NCBI GenBank assembly: GCA_035606665.1
Contig: DATNEY010000056.1
Coordinates: 110,734-174,733, forward strand
Length of the DNA: 64,000 nt
Direction: 5' to 3'
Origin: DASUGC01 sp035606665
GTDB lineage: Bacteria; Acidobacteriota; Vicinamibacteria; Vicinamibacterales; SCN-69-37
Below, piece by piece: positions 15,850 to 25,283 of the stretch. Position 1 is the stretch's first letter. Each line of letters opens with the position of its first letter. The notes under the pieces are model-generated. The model searched no databases and was not told where the DNA came from. It worked only from the letters and a program-made list of their open reading frames with translations. The translations under genes were made by a program, and so were the position numbers.

Positions 15850-17286
15850 TCAGAATATCGACGAAGCGGCCCTCGTCGCCGCAGTCACCCACGGGCTCGG
15901 ATACGCACCCATGATGACGACACCCGCAGCACAAAGAACGATGGCGACCAGCAACACTGCGGGAACTCTGATGGCATCAGGCCTCGGCGGCGGATCGATG
16001 TACATCCGCTTCGCGACGACCAGGTAGTAGTAGAGCGCGACCACTGTCGCGACGGCGCCGACGAACGCGAGCCAGTACATTCCGCGCTCCACGACGGCCC
16101 AGAAGACAAAGAACTTCGCCCAGAAACCGGCCATGAACGGAATGCCGCCGAGCGAGAGCAGAAACACCAGCAGGCTCAGCGCGAGCGCCGGCGAACGGCG
16201 TGCGAGGCCGCTGTAGGCCTCAATTTGATCGGACTTCTCCGATCCGGCCACGGCCTGCACCACGAAGAACGCGCCCATGTTCCCGAACAAGTACGCGACC
16301 AGGTAGAACAAGAGCATGCCGATGCCGGACGCCGACATCGCCACGATGCCCATCAGCAGGTAGCCGATATGCGCGATGCCGGAATAGCCGAGCAGACGCT
16401 TGATGTTCTGCTGCGGAATCGCCATCAGGTTGCCGAGCACGATCGTCACCGTGGCGATCCCGGCGATCGCGGGCACCCACTTCGCCATCGCCGGGCCCGC
16501 GCCCTCGACGTAGAGGCGAATGAGGACGATGAAGCCGGCCGCCTTCGGAGCGACCGAGAGCCACGCCACGAACGGCGTCGGCGCGGACTCGTACGTGTCC
16601 GGTACCCACATGTGGAACGGCACCGCGGCGATCTTGAATCCGAGTCCGGCCAGCGCGAGTACGAGGCCTAGAAGCAGCAGCGGATGCCGCGCATCGAGCG
16701 CCGGACCGATCGCCGCGATCGCCATCGAACCCGTCGCGCCGTAGACGAACGAAAGTCCATAGAGAATGATCGCCGACGACACGCTGCCGACCAGGAAGAA
16801 CTTGAGCGCGCCCTCGCCCGCCGTCTCACCCTTGCGCTCGAAACCGGCGAGCACGTAGAGCGGAATCGACATCAACTCGAACGACACGAACACCAGAATG
16901 AGATCGCGCGCCGACGCGAGCACGAGCATCCCCAGCAGCGACCCGAGCAGCGTCAGGTGGTACTCCACCGAACGCCTCGTCATCGCTTCCGACTGCAGCC
17001 CAAGTCCAGCTAGGACGCTCAATGCCGCCGACGAGAAGAACAGCGTCTTCAGGAACAGCGAGATACCGTCGAGATCGAATGTCCCGCCGAACGCCGTCTG
17101 CCCCGGCAGAGCGATGGCCGAGGCGGCGGCCAGAATCGAAAGACCGGCCAGGGTGATCCAACCCGGCAGTCGCGACGTCCGGGACCGGCGCGCAAAGCCC
17201 GTCGCGAATACGAGCAGCAGGAGTCCGAAGGTGCCAGCTTCGAGATAGAGCGGACGCGACGCCATCTCCACGAACGGCGTCATCAC
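15850..17286 (-). CDS. nuoN: NADH-quinone oxidoreductase subunit N
   Basis: A 478-residue antiporter-like membrane subunit of respiratory complex I with about 14 transmembrane helices. Family marks are FELMSIPLYVLAGFERK (with the helix-5 Glu of the proton channel), KIAAVPFHMWVPDTYESAPT, and NIKRLLGYSGIAHIGYLLMG. Its start overlaps the nuoM stop by 4 nt (ATGA, 17283-17286), so it is translationally coupled. It is the last gene of the nuo cluster. Confidence 0.97.
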   Translation of the reverse strand: MMTPFVEMASRPLYLEAGTFGLLLLVFATGFARRSRTSRLPGWITLAGLSILAAASAIALPGQTAFGGTFDLDGISLFLKTLFFSSAALSVLAGLGLQSEAMTRRSVEYHLTLLGSLLGMLVLASARDLILVFVSFELMSIPLYVLAGFERKGETAGEGALKFFLVGSVSSAIILYGLSFVYGATGSMAIAAIGPALDARHPLLLLGLVLALAGLGFKIAAVPFHMWVPDTYESAPTPFVAWLSVAPKAAGFIVLIRLYVEGAGPAMAKWVPAIAGIATVTIVLGNLMAIPQQNIKRLLGYSGIAHIGYLLMGIVAMSASGIGMLLFYLVAYLFGNMGAFFVVQAVAGSEKSDQIEAYSGLARRSPALALSLLVFLLSLGGIPFMAGFWAKFFVFWAVVERGMYWLAFVGAVATVVALYYYLVVAKRMYIDPPPRPDAIRVPAVLLVAIVLCAAGVVIMGAYPSPWVTAATRAASSIF

Positions 17287-18818
17287 ATCACGCCCAGCCG
17301 CATGAGGAGCGGCACTGTGGAGGTTTCAATCGGCGAAACCGCCAGGCTGGGTAGAACGCCGAAGAGCACGATGACAAACACCAGAAGAACGAGCGCCACC
17401 CACTCCGTGCCTTGCGCATCCGGCAGATGCTGGAAGTGCGGGTCGGTGCTCTTCGGTCCCCAGAAGATCGCCCGCACGACACGGAGCACGTAGAGGGACG
17501 TCAGGAACGCCCCAATCACACCTGGGAACAGCCACCACGGATGCGCCGAAGCCCAGGCGCCGAGGAACGTCAGGAACTCCGCGACGAAACCGGATGTCGC
17601 CGGCAGTCCGAGCGACGAGAGCCCGCCGATCGTGAACGCCGCGGCGATGCCCGGCATCATCGACGCGAATCCACCCATCTTGAAGATCTCTCGCGAGTGC
17701 GCCTTCTCATACACGAGGCCGACGAGCGCGAAGAACAGGCCCGTCATGACACCGTGCGCGAACATCTGAAACACGGCGCCGTTGAGGCCCGTTTCAGTCA
17801 GCGTCGCCGCGCCGAGCATGACGATGCCCATGTGCGACACAGAGGAATACGCGATCACGTACTTCAGGTCCGTCTGCGCCATCGCGCTGAGCGCGCCCCA
17901 CACGATGTTGATGCAGGCCACGAAGCCGACGAGCCACATCCACTGGTGCGTCGCCTCGGGCAGGAGCCACATGCCGACGCGAATCACGCCGTAGGCGCCG
18001 AGCTTCATCAGCACGCCGGCGTGCAGCATCGACACCGCCGTCGGCGCGGACGCGTGGCCGTCCGGCGACCAGGTGTGAAACGGAAAGATCGCCGCGAGGA
18101 TGCCGAAGCCGACGTAGAACGCGAGGAAGACCCAGCTCTGGAGCCCTGGAGCGAACTTGACCTTCTCCAGTGCCAGCAGCGAGAACGACGTCGATCCCGC
18201 GGCGACATAGAGCGCGAGGATGCCAACCAGAATGAACGCCGACCCGAACAGCAGGTACAGCGTCAACTTCATCGCGGCGTATTCCTTGGAGCCGACACCC
18301 GTCCGTCGATAGGCCCATCCGAACACGCCTCGCGGCGGCACGTCCCCACTCGAGCCCCAGATGCCGATGAGCAGGTACATCGGCAGCACGGCGATTTCGT
18401 AGAACAGGAAGAAGACAAAGAGATCCAGCGACACGAACACGCCGAACACGCCCGTCACGAGCAACAGCAGCAGCGCGTAGAATTCCTGGTCGCGCGTCTT
18501 GACCGTCCACGACGCGAACACGCCGGCGAGGATGATGATCGCCGTGAGCAGCACCATCACGACGCTCATGCCGTCCGCGGCAAGTTCGTAGGCGATGCCG
18601 AGCGTCGGCACGAGATCGAACCGTTCGCCGAACTGCCACCCACCCGCAGCCTGGTCGTAGGCGCGGAAAATCCACAGAGCGCCGACGCACGAAATCGCCA
18701 CGCCGATCGCCGCGGACCAGCGCACGAGCTGCGGCCGGGTCCGGCCGAACGCCATGATGACCAGCGCCGCCGCGAAGGGCGCCCACGTGATGATCGACAG
18801 CACTGGAAGGCCGTTCAC
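17283..18818 (-). CDS. nuoM: NADH-quinone oxidoreductase subunit M
   Basis: A 511-residue proton-pumping membrane subunit of complex I. GTG 18818 is the chosen start because it overlaps the nuoL stop (GTGA) and begins with the typical hydrophobic helix NGLPVLSIITWAPFAAALVI. Marks are LFYEIAVLPMYLLIGIWG, FPFHTWSPDGHASAPTAVS and DLKYVIAYSSVSHMGIVMLG. The much longer upstream open frame (to 19187) is only out-of-frame nuoL sequence. Confidence 0.97.
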   Translation of the reverse strand: MNGLPVLSIITWAPFAAALVIMAFGRTRPQLVRWSAAIGVAISCVGALWIFRAYDQAAGGWQFGERFDLVPTLGIAYELAADGMSVVMVLLTAIIILAGVFASWTVKTRDQEFYALLLLLVTGVFGVFVSLDLFVFFLFYEIAVLPMYLLIGIWGSSGDVPPRGVFGWAYRRTGVGSKEYAAMKLTLYLLFGSAFILVGILALYVAAGSTSFSLLALEKVKFAPGLQSWVFLAFYVGFGILAAIFPFHTWSPDGHASAPTAVSMLHAGVLMKLGAYGVIRVGMWLLPEATHQWMWLVGFVACINIVWGALSAMAQTDLKYVIAYSSVSHMGIVMLGAATLTETGLNGAVFQMFAHGVMTGLFFALVGLVYEKAHSREIFKMGGFASMMPGIAAAFTIGGLSSLGLPATSGFVAEFLTFLGAWASAHPWWLFPGVIGAFLTSLYVLRVVRAIFWGPKSTDPHFQHLPDAQGTEWVALVLLVFVIVLFGVLPSLAVSPIETSTVPLLMRLGVM

Positions 18819-20695
18819 TTCACGCCTCCCAACCAGATGAGCAACGCGACGACGCCTACCGCGACGCCGAACACGTAGTCCTGCACGCGCCCGGTCTGCA
18901 TCCGGCGCAGGCGCCCGCCGCCCATGACCGTCCACGCGCTCATCACGTTGACGATGCCGTCGACGACGTAGCGATCGATCCAGCCAATCGTCCGCGAGAA
19001 CACCAGGAGCACGCTTCGATAAACAAACAGAAACGCGTCGTCGATCCAGAAGCCGGCGTGAGCGGCCGTGCGCAACGGGCCCATCGCGGAGGCGAGCCGA
19101 TCGCCGTCGATCGATCGACGTTGGAATGTCAGCCACGCCAGTCCGATGCCCGCGAGGCCGACGCCAACCGCGGCAGGTGTCAGCCACACCGGACTCTCGA
19201 ACTGCGGTTCTTCGTGATGGAACATGAAGAGGATCCCGATCGCCATCGACAGGAGCGCCAGAATCCAGAGCGGAATCGTCATCACTGCCGGTGCGTCATG
19301 CGGGTGGTGGCCGCGAGCGTGCACCGGTTCTTCGTAGGCCGGCCCTTTAGGGCCGGCATCCGCTGTTCCAAAGAACGTCAGGAACACGACGCGGAACATG
19401 TAGAACGCCGTCAGGAACGCAGCGACGGCCAGCATCACGAACGGCACCGTCAGGCCGCCGGCAAGCACTGCGCCGAGGATCTCTTCCTTCGACAGGAAAC
19501 CGGCGAAGAGCGGGACGCCCGCGAGCGACAGCGTTCCGATGATGAAGACGACGGCCGTCTGGGGCATCGACTTGGCGAGGCGCCCCATCCGAGTGATGTC
19601 GTTTGTATGGACGGCGTGAATCACCGCGCCCGCACCGAGGAACAGCAACGCTTTGAAGACGCCGTGAGTCAACAAGTGCAGGAATCCGGCGTTCGCGAAC
19701 CCGGCGCCGATCGCCGCCATCATGTAGCCGAGCTGCGAGACGGTCGAGTACGCCAGCACGCGTTTGATGTCGTCCTGCGCGCACGCAAGAATCGCGGCCA
19801 TCAACGCCGTTCCGGCCCCCACCCACGCGACAAGTGTCATCACGTCAGGCGCAAGCTCGAAGAGGAACGCCGTGCGCGTCAGCAAGTACACGCCCGCCGT
19901 CACCATCGTCGCCGCGTGAATCAACGCCGACACCGGCGTCGGGCCTTCCATGGCATCCGGCAGCCAGATGTGGAGCGGGAACTGCGCGGACTTCCCTGCC
20001 GCGCCGAGGTACAAGCAGAACGCAATCAGTGAGATCCCGGCGATTCCTGCCTGCTGCGAACCGGCCCAGACTTCGAGCTCCGCGAAATCGAACGTGCCGG
20101 TCATCCTCCAAAGCAGGACGATGCCGATGAGGAGGCCGACGTCGCCCGCCTTCGTCGTCCAGAACGCCTTGACGGCGGCGCGCGCGGCTGACGCCTTGCG
20201 ATACCAGAAGCCAATCAGAAGGTACGAGCAGAGGCCGACCAGCTCCCAGCAGATGAAGAGCTGCAGGAAGTTCGGCGCGAGTACCAGGCCCATCATCGAA
20301 AACGCGAACAGGGACTGGTACATGTAGTAACGGCCGAGCGCCGCGGGCGGCTCGTCGCTGAGATAGCCGAGCGAATACACCTGCACGAGCGTCGCTACGA
20401 GCGACACCAGGACGAGCATCTTCACCGAGTAGGTGTCCGCGAGGACGCCAACGGTCGCCAGAACGCCTTCGTGCTGCGGCAGCCAGGCCCAGACGTGACG
20501 GAAGACGTCGATGTCCTCGCCGAGATTGCGCCACGCGAGGATTGCCGCGCCAAGCGCCGTGAGCGCGCCGGCGATCGAAATCAGTGCCGCAAGCCGGCCG
20601 CTTCGGCGTAACGGCGCTACCACCGCAAGCAGCACGAAGACCGCCGCGGGCGCGAGCAGGGCGACGAGCACCAGCGAATCAGGGCGCGCGCTCAT
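18815..20695 (-). CDS. nuoL: NADH-quinone oxidoreductase subunit L
   Basis: A 626-residue largest antiporter-like subunit of complex I, with the long lateral helix at its C-terminus. ATG 20695 overlaps the nuoK stop (ATGA). Marks are ICWELVGLCSYLLIGFWY, FPLHIWLPDAMEGPTPVSAL and DIKRVLAYSTVSQLGYMMAA. The oddity is residues 446-455 (DAGPKGPAYE), encoded by a perfect palindrome at 19338-19357 that belongs to an intergenic repeat family; it falls in a variable loop after FRVVFLTFFGT. Confidence 0.97.
   Translation of the reverse strand: MSARPDSLVLVALLAPAAVFVLLAVVAPLRRSGRLAALISIAGALTALGAAILAWRNLGEDIDVFRHVWAWLPQHEGVLATVGVLADTYSVKMLVLVSLVATLVQVYSLGYLSDEPPAALGRYYMYQSLFAFSMMGLVLAPNFLQLFICWELVGLCSYLLIGFWYRKASAARAAVKAFWTTKAGDVGLLIGIVLLWRMTGTFDFAELEVWAGSQQAGIAGISLIAFCLYLGAAGKSAQFPLHIWLPDAMEGPTPVSALIHAATMVTAGVYLLTRTAFLFELAPDVMTLVAWVGAGTALMAAILACAQDDIKRVLAYSTVSQLGYMMAAIGAGFANAGFLHLLTHGVFKALLFLGAGAVIHAVHTNDITRMGRLAKSMPQTAVVFIIGTLSLAGVPLFAGFLSKEEILGAVLAGGLTVPFVMLAVAAFLTAFYMFRVVFLTFFGTADAGPKGPAYEEPVHARGHHPHDAPAVMTIPLWILALLSMAIGILFMFHHEEPQFESPVWLTPAAVGVGLAGIGLAWLTFQRRSIDGDRLASAMGPLRTAAHAGFWIDDAFLFVYRSVLLVFSRTIGWIDRYVVDGIVNVMSAWTVMGGGRLRRMQTGRVQDYVFGVAVGVVALLIWLGGVK
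19338..19357. repeat. Palindromic repeat embedded in nuoL coding sequence
   Basis: GCCGGCCC-TTTA-GGGCCGGC, a perfect 8-bp stem preceded by TAG. The same TAG plus GCCGG stem plus TTTA loop design occurs between genes at 48443-48462 (GCCGGGGC-TTTA-GCCCCGGC). It is read in frame as part of NuoL. Confidence 0.75.
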
Positions 20696-20991
20696 CCCTT
20701 CAACCAGTCGATCTGGTCCGCGATGGCCGTGCGTCGCGTCCTGAACAGGAGAATGACGAGCGCCAGGCCGAGCGCCACCTCGGCCACGGTTATCGCGATA
20801 GCGAAGACCGTGAGGATCATCCCGGCCGTCTGGCCGTGGAAGCGGCTGAACGCGACCAGATTGATGTTGACGGCGTTCAGCATCAGCTCCACGCCGAGCA
20901 GGATGCCGATGGTGTTTCGGCGCGTGATGACGCCGAACAGGCCGATCGAGAAGACGACGGCAGCGAGAAAGAGGTAGGCGTGCAGTCCCAT
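20692..20991 (-). CDS. nuoK: NADH-quinone oxidoreductase subunit K
   Basis: A 99-residue, three-helix membrane subunit of complex I, normal in length. Marks are GLFGVITRRNTIGILLGVEL with the helix-2 Glu, MLNAVNINLVAFSRF and the helix-3 segment VAEVALGLALVILLFR. The start at ATG 20991 follows the nuoJ stop by 2 bp, and its stop overlaps nuoL. Confidence 0.97.
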   Translation of the reverse strand: MGLHAYLFLAAVVFSIGLFGVITRRNTIGILLGVELMLNAVNINLVAFSRFHGQTAGMILTVFAIAITVAEVALGLALVILLFRTRRTAIADQIDWLKG

Positions 20992-20993
20992 GC

Positions 20994-21488
20994 CTATTCC
21001 TCCGGCCTCGCGTAATAGCTCGCGCCAATCATGGCCACGAGCAGCAGCACCGCCAGCAGCTCGAACGCCAGCACGTGCTGCGTCAACAGCGTCGAGCCGA
21101 TCGCGCGCGTCACATCAGCGTCGCCCAGGTCGGGCCGCACCGGATGTGGCGCGCGTCGAATCCACGTGATGATCAGCGTCAGCACGGTCCCCGCGAAGAC
21201 GGCTCCACGCACGACGTGGCGGTTTGTCTGGGACAGTCGCGTGCCCACGAGTCGTTCGGTGACGACAATCGCGAACACGACCACGGTCACGACCCCGCCC
21301 GCGTAGAGCAGGATCTGAACCGCCGCGAGGAACTCCGCATCGAGAAGCAGAAACACGCCGGCCGTTCCGGTGAGGGCGAGCGCCAGCCACAGCACGGAAT
21401 GGAACAGGTTCTTGCTCAGCACAACGGCGAGCGCCGATCCGACGAGGACGACGGCGAATGCCCAGAAAGCAAAGACCTCCAGGGTCAT
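20994..21488 (-). CDS. nuoJ: NADH-quinone oxidoreductase subunit J
   Basis: A 164-residue membrane subunit with five helices. Marks are AVVLSKNLFHSVLWLALALT and LLDAEFLAAVQILLYAGGVV, containing the conserved pi-bulge helix region. The ATG overlaps the nuoI stop by 4 nt. Confidence 0.96.
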   Translation of the reverse strand: MTLEVFAFWAFAVVLVGSALAVVLSKNLFHSVLWLALALTGTAGVFLLLDAEFLAAVQILLYAGGVVTVVVFAIVVTERLVGTRLSQTNRHVVRGAVFAGTVLTLIITWIRRAPHPVRPDLGDADVTRAIGSTLLTQHVLAFELLAVLLLVAMIGASYYARPEE

Positions 21489-22030
21489 GCCTCCCCTCCG
21501 CCGTGCTTCTCACCCGGCGCCTTCTTCGGGGGCGCTTGCATGTCCCGCAGCTTGTTACCCGTCGCCCACGAGACAGGGAATTGCTGACCGATCGCGTGCA
21601 GTCGATCCTTGTCCAGCAGCATCTCGCGCCGGTCCGCTGTCGCCATGTCGAACGACTTCATCATCACGATGGCGTCCGTCGGGCAGACCTGCACGCAGAG
21701 CTCGCAGAACTCGCACGCATAGAGTTCGAGCGTGAATGTCTTGGCGTAGTTCCGCTTCTCGCCCTTCTGCATCTCGACTTTGATGACCGCCGGCGGACAG
21801 ACGAACTCGCAGAGGCGGCAGCCGATGCACGCCTCTTCGCCGGTATCCGGTTCGTACACGAGGGCCAGGAGCCCCCGATAGCGATCGGGATACGCGCGGG
21901 GCTTGTCTGGGTAGTGAACGGTGACCGGCTTCCGGAAGAAAGTAATGAACGTGATGCGCATCGCGCGCACCACGGCTCCGACGAGCTGCGCCGTCTCCGC
22001 GAAGAAGCCCTTCGCCTGAATCCTATTCAC
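21485..22030 (-). CDS. nuoI: NADH-quinone oxidoreductase subunit I (two [4Fe-4S] clusters)
   Basis: A 181-residue ferredoxin-like subunit carrying clusters N6a and N6b, bound by CIGCRLCEFVCP and CEFCELCVQVCP. It passes electrons toward NuoB. The start is GTG 22030, overlapping the 3' end of nuoH by 8 nt. The C-terminus is extended with a Pro/Lys/Gly-rich tail (APPKKAPGEKHGGGEA). Confidence 0.96.
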   Translation of the reverse strand: MNRIQAKGFFAETAQLVGAVVRAMRITFITFFRKPVTVHYPDKPRAYPDRYRGLLALVYEPDTGEEACIGCRLCEFVCPPAVIKVEMQKGEKRNYAKTFTLELYACEFCELCVQVCPTDAIVMMKSFDMATADRREMLLDKDRLHAIGQQFPVSWATGNKLRDMQAPPKKAPGEKHGGGEA

Positions 22031-23012
22031 CGGTGCCGCTCCTCATGACGACAGTGACGGCGGTCGCCATCACGAGCAGGACGGTCAGCGGCAGCAGAAG
22101 CTTCCACGAGATTTGCAGGATCTGATCGACACGGATCCTGATGAAGCTCCAGCGCACCCAAGTGATGAGCAGGAAAATCAGGAGCGCCTTGAGCAGAAAC
22201 CAGCCGGGCCCCAGCCACCAGGGACCCGGACCGGCCCACGCGCCCAGAAACAGCAGCGAGCCGAGAAACGACGTGCCAAGCACGTGCGCGTACTCACCGA
22301 GCTGGATGATGGCGAACTTCATCCCCGAGTACTCGACGCGGAAACCCGCGACGAGCTCGGATTCCGCCTCGAGGATGTCGAAGGGCACGCGGTTCTCGGC
22401 GGCGACGCTCGCCACGATGAAGGCGATGAACCCGAGCTGGCCGAGGACCGGATAGAAGATGAACCAGAGGCCCTCCTGCGCGTGCGCAATCTCCGAGAGC
22501 TTGAGCGATCCGGTGAGCAGGACGGGCACCAGCGCGGCCATGATGAACGGCAGGTCGTACGAAATGATCTGGTTCACCGCGCGCATCGCGGAGATCAGCG
22601 CGTACTTGTTGTTCGAGCTCCAGCCGGCCATGAACAGACCCACGATTTCCATCGACGACACGGCCATGAAGAAGAGGACGCCGATGTTCAGATCGGCCAC
22701 GCCGAGCCCGGGCGCGAAGGGTATCGTCGCGAAAATCATCAGGCACGGCACGACGAAGACCAGCGGCGCCAGCGTGAAGATGCGCTTGTCGGCGTCCGTC
22801 GGAATGATGTCTTCCTTGAGGAGTAGCTTCACGCCGTCGGCGATCGGCTGCAGCAGGCCGTGCGGCCCCACGCGATACGGACCGATGCGTGACTGCATCC
22901 GCGCGGCGAACTTCCGCTCGAGCAGCGTGACGTACGCCACGAGGCCAAGCAGCGCACCCAGCACTGCCCCTCCTGCGATCAGTCCCGTCACGGCAATCGA
23001 CGATGTCGTCAT
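22023..23012 (-). CDS. nuoH: NADH-quinone oxidoreductase subunit H
   Basis: A 329-residue membrane subunit at the quinone-site interface. ATG 23012 overlaps the nuoD stop (ATGA). Marks are AYVTLLERKFAARMQSRIGP, GLLQPIADGVKLLLKEDIIP, the Glu-rich loop ENRVPFDILEAESELVAGF and EYSGMKFAIIQLGEYAH. The upstream extension to 23177 is out-of-frame nuoD sequence. Confidence 0.97.
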   Translation of the reverse strand: MTTSSIAVTGLIAGGAVLGALLGLVAYVTLLERKFAARMQSRIGPYRVGPHGLLQPIADGVKLLLKEDIIPTDADKRIFTLAPLVFVVPCLMIFATIPFAPGLGVADLNIGVLFFMAVSSMEIVGLFMAGWSSNNKYALISAMRAVNQIISYDLPFIMAALVPVLLTGSLKLSEIAHAQEGLWFIFYPVLGQLGFIAFIVASVAAENRVPFDILEAESELVAGFRVEYSGMKFAIIQLGEYAHVLGTSFLGSLLFLGAWAGPGPWWLGPGWFLLKALLIFLLITWVRWSFIRIRVDQILQISWKLLLPLTVLLVMATAVTVVMRSGTGE

Positions 23013-24175
23013 CGATCCACCTCGCCGAAGACGGGATCGACCGAGCCCATGATGGCCACGACGTCGGCGACCGCGTGGCCGGGGATGATGTGCGGCAGCA
23101 CCGCGAGATTCGAGAACGACGCGCCACGCCACTTCATGCGATAGGGCTTTGCAGTGCCATCGCCGATGAGGTAGCAACCGACTTCGCCTCTCGCTCCCTC
23201 GACTCGCGTGTAGGCCTCGCCCTTCGGCACGCGCACCTGGGCGACCGACTTGAGGCCGGGCCGTGACGAGATCGGGCCCTCGGGCAGACCCGCGATGATC
23301 TGCCGCACGATCTTGATCGACTCGCGGAACTCGGCCATCCGCACGCGGTAGCGCGCGAAGCAGTCGCCCGCGGTCTCGACGGGCACCCTGAAATCGAAAT
23401 CCTGGTACGAGGAGTACGGCGCCACGCGCCGCAGGTCGAACGCGACTCCGGAGCCGCGCAGGAGCGGACCGCAGACGCCGACGTCGAGCGCCAGCTCCTT
23501 CGAGATCACGCCGACGCCCTGCGTGCGCATCAGGAAGAATGCATTTCCCTCGAGCATCTCCTGGTACTCATCGATGCGCTTGTCGATGAGGTCGATGGTC
23601 TGCCGGCACTGTTCCATCCAGCCTTCCGGCACGTCGTAGCGAACGCCGCCAACCTGATGGAATCCGTACAGAAGCCGCGCGCCAGTCAAAGACTCGAACA
23701 AGTCGAGCACGAGCTCGCGCTCGCGAATGCAGTACAAGAAGATCGTCGCGCCTCCGCCGAGCGCGCCGCCCATGTCCATGCACCAGGTGCCCAGCCACAG
23801 GCAGTGCGACGCAATGCGCTGCAGCTCGGCCACGAGCACGCGCAAGTACTCCGCGCGCTTGGGCACTTCAATCTTCGCGATCTCCTCCGCCGCCATCACG
23901 TACGCCAGCTCGCTCGTCATGGCCGCCACGTAATCCGTCTTCGAGGCAATCGAGGGGTACTGCGCGTATGTCAGCGTCTCGGCGAGTTTCTCGTGGCAGC
24001 GATGCAGGTAGCCGATCACGGCGTCCACGGCGACGACCTTTTCGCCTTCGAGCGTCAGAATCGCCCGGAAGACGCCGTGCGCCGACGGATGCTGCGGCCC
24101 CATGTTCATGGTCAGCCGCTCGGCTCCGGTGTAGTCGAGGGTCCTGACGACGGGGATGGCGGTGTCGGCGCTCAC
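23009..24175 (-). CDS. nuoD: NADH-quinone oxidoreductase subunit D
   Basis: A 388-residue quinone-site subunit of the peripheral arm, homologous to the hydrogenase large subunit. Marks are MNMGPQHPSAHGVFR (with the quinone-site His), IGYLHRCHEKLAE, TGARLLYGFHQVGGVRYDVP and the C-terminal VVAIMGSVDPVFGEVDR. Start GTG 24175, 10 bp after the nuoC stop. It is not fused to NuoC, unlike in E. coli. Confidence 0.97.
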   Translation of the reverse strand: MSADTAIPVVRTLDYTGAERLTMNMGPQHPSAHGVFRAILTLEGEKVVAVDAVIGYLHRCHEKLAETLTYAQYPSIASKTDYVAAMTSELAYVMAAEEIAKIEVPKRAEYLRVLVAELQRIASHCLWLGTWCMDMGGALGGGATIFLYCIRERELVLDLFESLTGARLLYGFHQVGGVRYDVPEGWMEQCRQTIDLIDKRIDEYQEMLEGNAFFLMRTQGVGVISKELALDVGVCGPLLRGSGVAFDLRRVAPYSSYQDFDFRVPVETAGDCFARYRVRMAEFRESIKIVRQIIAGLPEGPISSRPGLKSVAQVRVPKGEAYTRVEGARGEVGCYLIGDGTAKPYRMKWRGASFSNLAVLPHIIPGHAVADVVAIMGSVDPVFGEVDR

Positions 24176-24185
24176 GAGTTCTCGT

Positions 24186-24638
24186 TTACCGGTACGGCGG
24201 ATGCGGTGTATCGACCGCGTAGGACTTCAGCAGCGGATGTCCGACCCAGTCGTGGCCCAGCAGGATCCGGCGCAGATCGGGATGGCCCTCGAACACGATC
24301 CCGAACATGTCGAAGCACTCGCGTTCCATCCAGTTCGCGCCCCGATAGACGGGCACAAGTGACGCGCAGGCCGACACACCGGGGCCCAGCCGCGTCTTCA
24401 TCAGCATCGCAAACGGACCGTCGGTGTTGTCCACCCACGCGATGACTTCAAGCCCCTCGTCTTTGAGATCGACCGCGGAAAGGAATGAGAAGAAGCGGCA
24501 GCCGAGCGTGTCTTTGGCGAATGCCGCGAATGCCGCCCAGCGATCCGGTGGCACACTGACGATAAGCGCGGTCCCGCCCCCAGTAAGGACGGCACCCGCG
24601 AACTCGGTGATCTTCGTGCGCGCGTCGGCGGCAGTCAT
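24186..24638 (-). CDS. nuoC: NADH-quinone oxidoreductase subunit C
   Basis: A 150-residue 30-kDa-type subunit. Marks are the conserved RGANWMERECFDMFGIVFEG and HPDLRRILLGHDWVGHPLLK. The N-terminus is shorter than many NuoC proteins. ATG 24638 is 3 bp after the nuoB stop. Confidence 0.96.
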   Translation of the reverse strand: MTAADARTKITEFAGAVLTGGGTALIVSVPPDRWAAFAAFAKDTLGCRFFSFLSAVDLKDEGLEVIAWVDNTDGPFAMLMKTRLGPGVSACASLVPVYRGANWMERECFDMFGIVFEGHPDLRRILLGHDWVGHPLLKSYAVDTPHPPYR

Positions 24639-24641
24639 CCC

Positions 24642-25283
24642 TCAATCCACCTTCGGATTGGGCGCCGCCTTTTTTCCAGTGCGCCGGAAATGCGAAATCT
24701 GATCCTGAAGCAGCAGCAGGCCGTTGAGCAGCGATTCCGGCGGCGGCGGACATCCGGGCACGTACACATCCACGGGAATGACGCGATCCACGCCCTTCAC
24801 GACGTGATAGCCGTGGCGGAACGGGCCGCCGGAGTTGGCGCACGAGCCCATCGAGACCGCCCATTTCGGATCGGGCATCTGTTCGTAGATGCGGAGCAGC
24901 ATCGGCGCCATCTTGATGGTGACCGTGCCGCTCACGATCATCAGATCCGAGTGCCGCGGTGAGGCCCACGGGACCATGCCGAGGCGCTCGACGTCGAAGC
25001 GCGAGGCGAACGTGGCCATCATTTCGATGGCGCAACAGGCGAGACCGAAGGTCACGGGCCACACGGACGACTTGCGCGCCCAGTTGAGAAACGCGTCGGT
25101 CACGGTCGTCACGGCAAATCCGCCGGGAAACGAGTGGATCCCTTCCGTCAGCGCCTCGAACGCGCCTGAGTACTTGTCACCGGCGTCTGGACGCGTCTTA
25201 TGCAGCGCTTCCCATTCCTGAAGGTCCTTGAAGTTCCTCCAGACCGGCGCCGGCACCACGGGAATCGGCCCCTTTATTGCCAC
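24642..25283 (-). CDS. nuoB: NADH-quinone oxidoreductase subunit B (cluster N2)
   Basis: A 213-residue subunit that ligates cluster N2, the last Fe-S cluster before quinone. Marks are FGLACCAIEMMATFASRFD, MGSCANSGGPF and YVPGCPPPPESL. The start is placed at GTG 25283, overlapping the nuoA end by 10 nt. About 50 N-terminal residues precede the usual core, so a later start is possible. Confidence 0.95.
   Translation of the reverse strand: MAIKGPIPVVPAPVWRNFKDLQEWEALHKTRPDAGDKYSGAFEALTEGIHSFPGGFAVTTVTDAFLNWARKSSVWPVTFGLACCAIEMMATFASRFDVERLGMVPWASPRHSDLMIVSGTVTIKMAPMLLRIYEQMPDPKWAVSMGSCANSGGPFRHGYHVVKGVDRVIPVDVYVPGCPPPPESLLNGLLLLQDQISHFRRTGKKAAPNPKVD

Noticed and set aside
17412..18878. 488-residue open frame on the plus strand
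   Set aside because: Antisense to nuoM/nuoL; its Arg/His/Glu-rich composition is a by-product of GC-rich codon use, with no family similarity.
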